From assembly GCF_024206475.1 (NCBI RefSeq), contig NZ_JAMBPR010000001.1, forward strand, positions 1 through 64,000: a stretch of 64,000 bases of DNA, given 5' to 3'. Below the pieces are notes generated by a model. The model was not told the DNA's origin and did not search any database. It saw only the letters and a program-made list of their open reading frames with translations. The position numbers and the translations under genes are program-made. Positions 62,613-64,000 of the stretch are shown here, in pieces; the first letter of the stretch is position 1; each line of letters begins with the position of its first letter. Origin of the DNA: Paraburkholderia sp. CNPSo 3274. Its GTDB lineage: Bacteria > Pseudomonadota > Gammaproteobacteria > Burkholderiales > Burkholderiaceae.

Positions 62613-64000
62613 CGTCGCCCGACACGACGGCGCCAAGGTCCTGGCCGCCGTTCATCGAACTCGTGCAACACCTGCGCGACGCGTGTTTTTCGCCGGGTGC
62701 GACCGAGCTCGTCAACGCTGGGCGGCTTTTGCGGTATCTGGAGGAGCGCGGCGAGGCGCTCTCGCCCGACACGCTGCGCGCGCGCCTGCGCCCGATCTTC
62801 TGCAAGTCGCGCGAAGACCAGAGCCGTTTCGACGATGCATTCCGCGAGTGGATCGACGCAAGGGGCACCACCAGCACGGGCGTCGATCCACCGCCCGCTA
62901 TTCCAAATGAGAGCGCGTGGCGCAAGTTCACGTCGTTCTACACGAAGTCGCCCCAGATCGTCTGGTACTTTGCCGCGCTCCTCGTCGTAGTGACCGTGTT
63001 TGCGATCGCGGTCAAGTTGGGAATGCCTGCGGATGAGCGCCAGAGGCCCGAACTGAAACTCCCGCAATTGGAGCAACTGATCACGAAGCCCATCCCGGTG
63101 CCGCGGCAGGTCGACCAGTACTATCTCGCGGCCCGCTCGAACGACGAAGTGAATACATCGATCGTCTGGGCCATTTTCCTGCTGGTGGTCGCGGTCCTGC
63201 TGATCGTGTGCGCGCCAGCGTGGTTCCTCGCGCGCACCCGGCGACGCCAGATGTCCGCAAGCATCAAGCTCGACGAGCGCTCGCTGCACGAAGCGACGCA
63301 GCACATCGTTCCGACTCTCGCTGCCGACATCGCCACCCCGCTCGAACGTCACACGCGCGAATCGCGCACGGCGCGCGGCACGCTCGCTCGCCGCGCGCCG
63401 CTGCACATGCGCCGAACGATCGAAGCCACGATGCGCAACTTCGGCATTCCGGAGCTGCATTTCCGGCACACGAATCTGCGGCCATCCTATTTGATGCTGA
63501 TCGATGCGGAAGACGAGGCCGATCCGCGCGGGCGCCTCTTCTACATGTGGGCAAACCGGCTTCGGCAGGAAGGGCTGGATGTCGACATCAGAATGTTTCA
63601 TCGCCGTGAAGGAGCGGCGCCGGTCGCGTATCGGCTCGCTGCACGCGGAAAACTCGATGACGCGCACGGCGAGTCCCTCGATCGACTGCCAGATCCTCCC
63701 GTCGGTCAGCGGCTCATCGTGGTGTCGGATCGCGAAGCATTCACGGGTCAGGATGGTCGTCTCCTGCCATGGGTCGAGTCCGCGCGTTTCTATCGCTGGC
63801 GGAATCGCGCGCTATTTACGCTGATCGAACCACAAGACTGGGACCTGCGCGAGCAATTGATCGAACAGCCCGAGCGCGCCGCCGATCCCGGCTTTCTGGT
63901 TCTGCCGCTCGAAGAAGACGCGCTGCGCGCATGGGCGACGCTGCTGGTTTCGGGGGAACTGCCGAACATCGTGCTGAGCGAACCGCAGCGCTATCCGCGC
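62609..64000 (+). CDS. Membrane-anchored protein with a degenerate vWA-like domain (runs off the window)
   Basis: The frame stays open from the ATG at 62609 to the window end, giving 464 residues so far. Two transmembrane helices (about 115-136, IVWYFAALLVVVTVFAIAVK; and about 183-207, SIVWAIFLLVVAVLLIVCAP) flank a short loop. From about residue 290 a domain has YLMLIDAEDEADP, FYMWANRLRQEGLDVDIRMF, LIVVSDREAF and RALFTLIEP, in the order of a vWA fold whose metal-binding D-x-S-x-S has become D-A-E-D. MoxR ATPases usually pair with vWA proteins, which fits. The C-terminus is outside the window. Confidence 0.7.
   Translation, partial: MTSPDTTAPRSWPPFIELVQHLRDACFSPGATELVNAGRLLRYLEERGEALSPDTLRARLRPIFCKSREDQSRFDDAFREWIDARGTTSTGVDPPPAIPNESAWRKFTSFYTKSPQIVWYFAALLVVVTVFAIAVKLGMPADERQRPELKLPQLEQLITKPIPVPRQVDQYYLAARSNDEVNTSIVWAIFLLVVAVLLIVCAPAWFLARTRRRQMSASIKLDERSLHEATQHIVPTLAADIATPLERHTRESRTARGTLARRAPLHMRRTIEATMRNFGIPELHFRHTNLRPSYLMLIDAEDEADPRGRLFYMWANRLRQEGLDVDIRMFHRREGAAPVAYRLAARGKLDDAHGESLDRLPDPPVGQRLIVVSDREAFTGQDGRLLPWVESARFYRWRNRALFTLIEPQDWDLREQLIEQPERAADPGFLVLPLEEDALRAWATLLVSGELPNIVLSEPQRYPR

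Overview
The window is GC-rich and reads like a chromosome segment of a Burkholderiaceae bacterium, most likely Paraburkholderia or Caballeronia. The strongest pointer is the CO sensor RcoM with a form I CO dehydrogenase operon, an arrangement established in P. xenovorans. Products were assigned by reading the translations. No database search was run.

Region 1 (1-5 kb): the end of an insertion sequence, a chemoreceptor, a glycine-zipper lipoprotein, two small hypothetical genes and an epoxide-hydrolase-like enzyme.

Region 2 (4.8-14.2 kb): a compact aerobic carbon-monoxide oxidation operon, transcribed leftward as coxM-coxS-coxL-coxG-coxD-coxE-coxF followed by a MobA-like nucleotidyltransferase. 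CoxL carries the form I signature AYRCSFR. The divergent regulator is RcoM and keeps the known haem ligands His74, Cys94 and Met104.

Region 3 (14.2-25 kb): a BamE-like lipoprotein, an acyl-CoA ligase and an MHS-family transporter. These are followed by a divergent pair, a SulP transporter with STAS and cyclic-nucleotide-binding domains and a SAM-cyclase-ATPase-TPR protein. A DUF899 protein closes the region. Just beyond it lie three copies of a 13-bp repeat that may be the scar of a recombinase element.

Region 4 (25.6-56.2 kb): a full extracellular contractile injection system (eCIS), all on the minus strand. It encodes a single sheath, a single inner tube, the LysM/CIS-tube adaptors, a VgrG-like spike split into gpD and gpV genes, a PAAR-like tip, a gp25 wedge, two baseplate-J-like proteins, a tail-I-like protein, a DUF6519 protein, the AAA+ ATPase and the DUF4255 cap protein. 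Three cargo candidates with the DUF4157 (eCIS core) domain and different C-termini follow at the far end. At the head lie a sigma-54 activator gene, a cluster of CTGGC/GCCAG half-sites and a good -24/-12 promoter (TGGAATGGAGATTGCA). This suggests dedicated sigma-54 control of the whole machine.

Region 5 (56.6-64 kb): a GH15-type glycoside hydrolase, then a rightward operon of TIR, TIR-like, MoxR AAA+ ATPase and a membrane-anchored protein with a degenerate vWA-like domain that runs off the window. This looks like a little-described conflict (defence) system.
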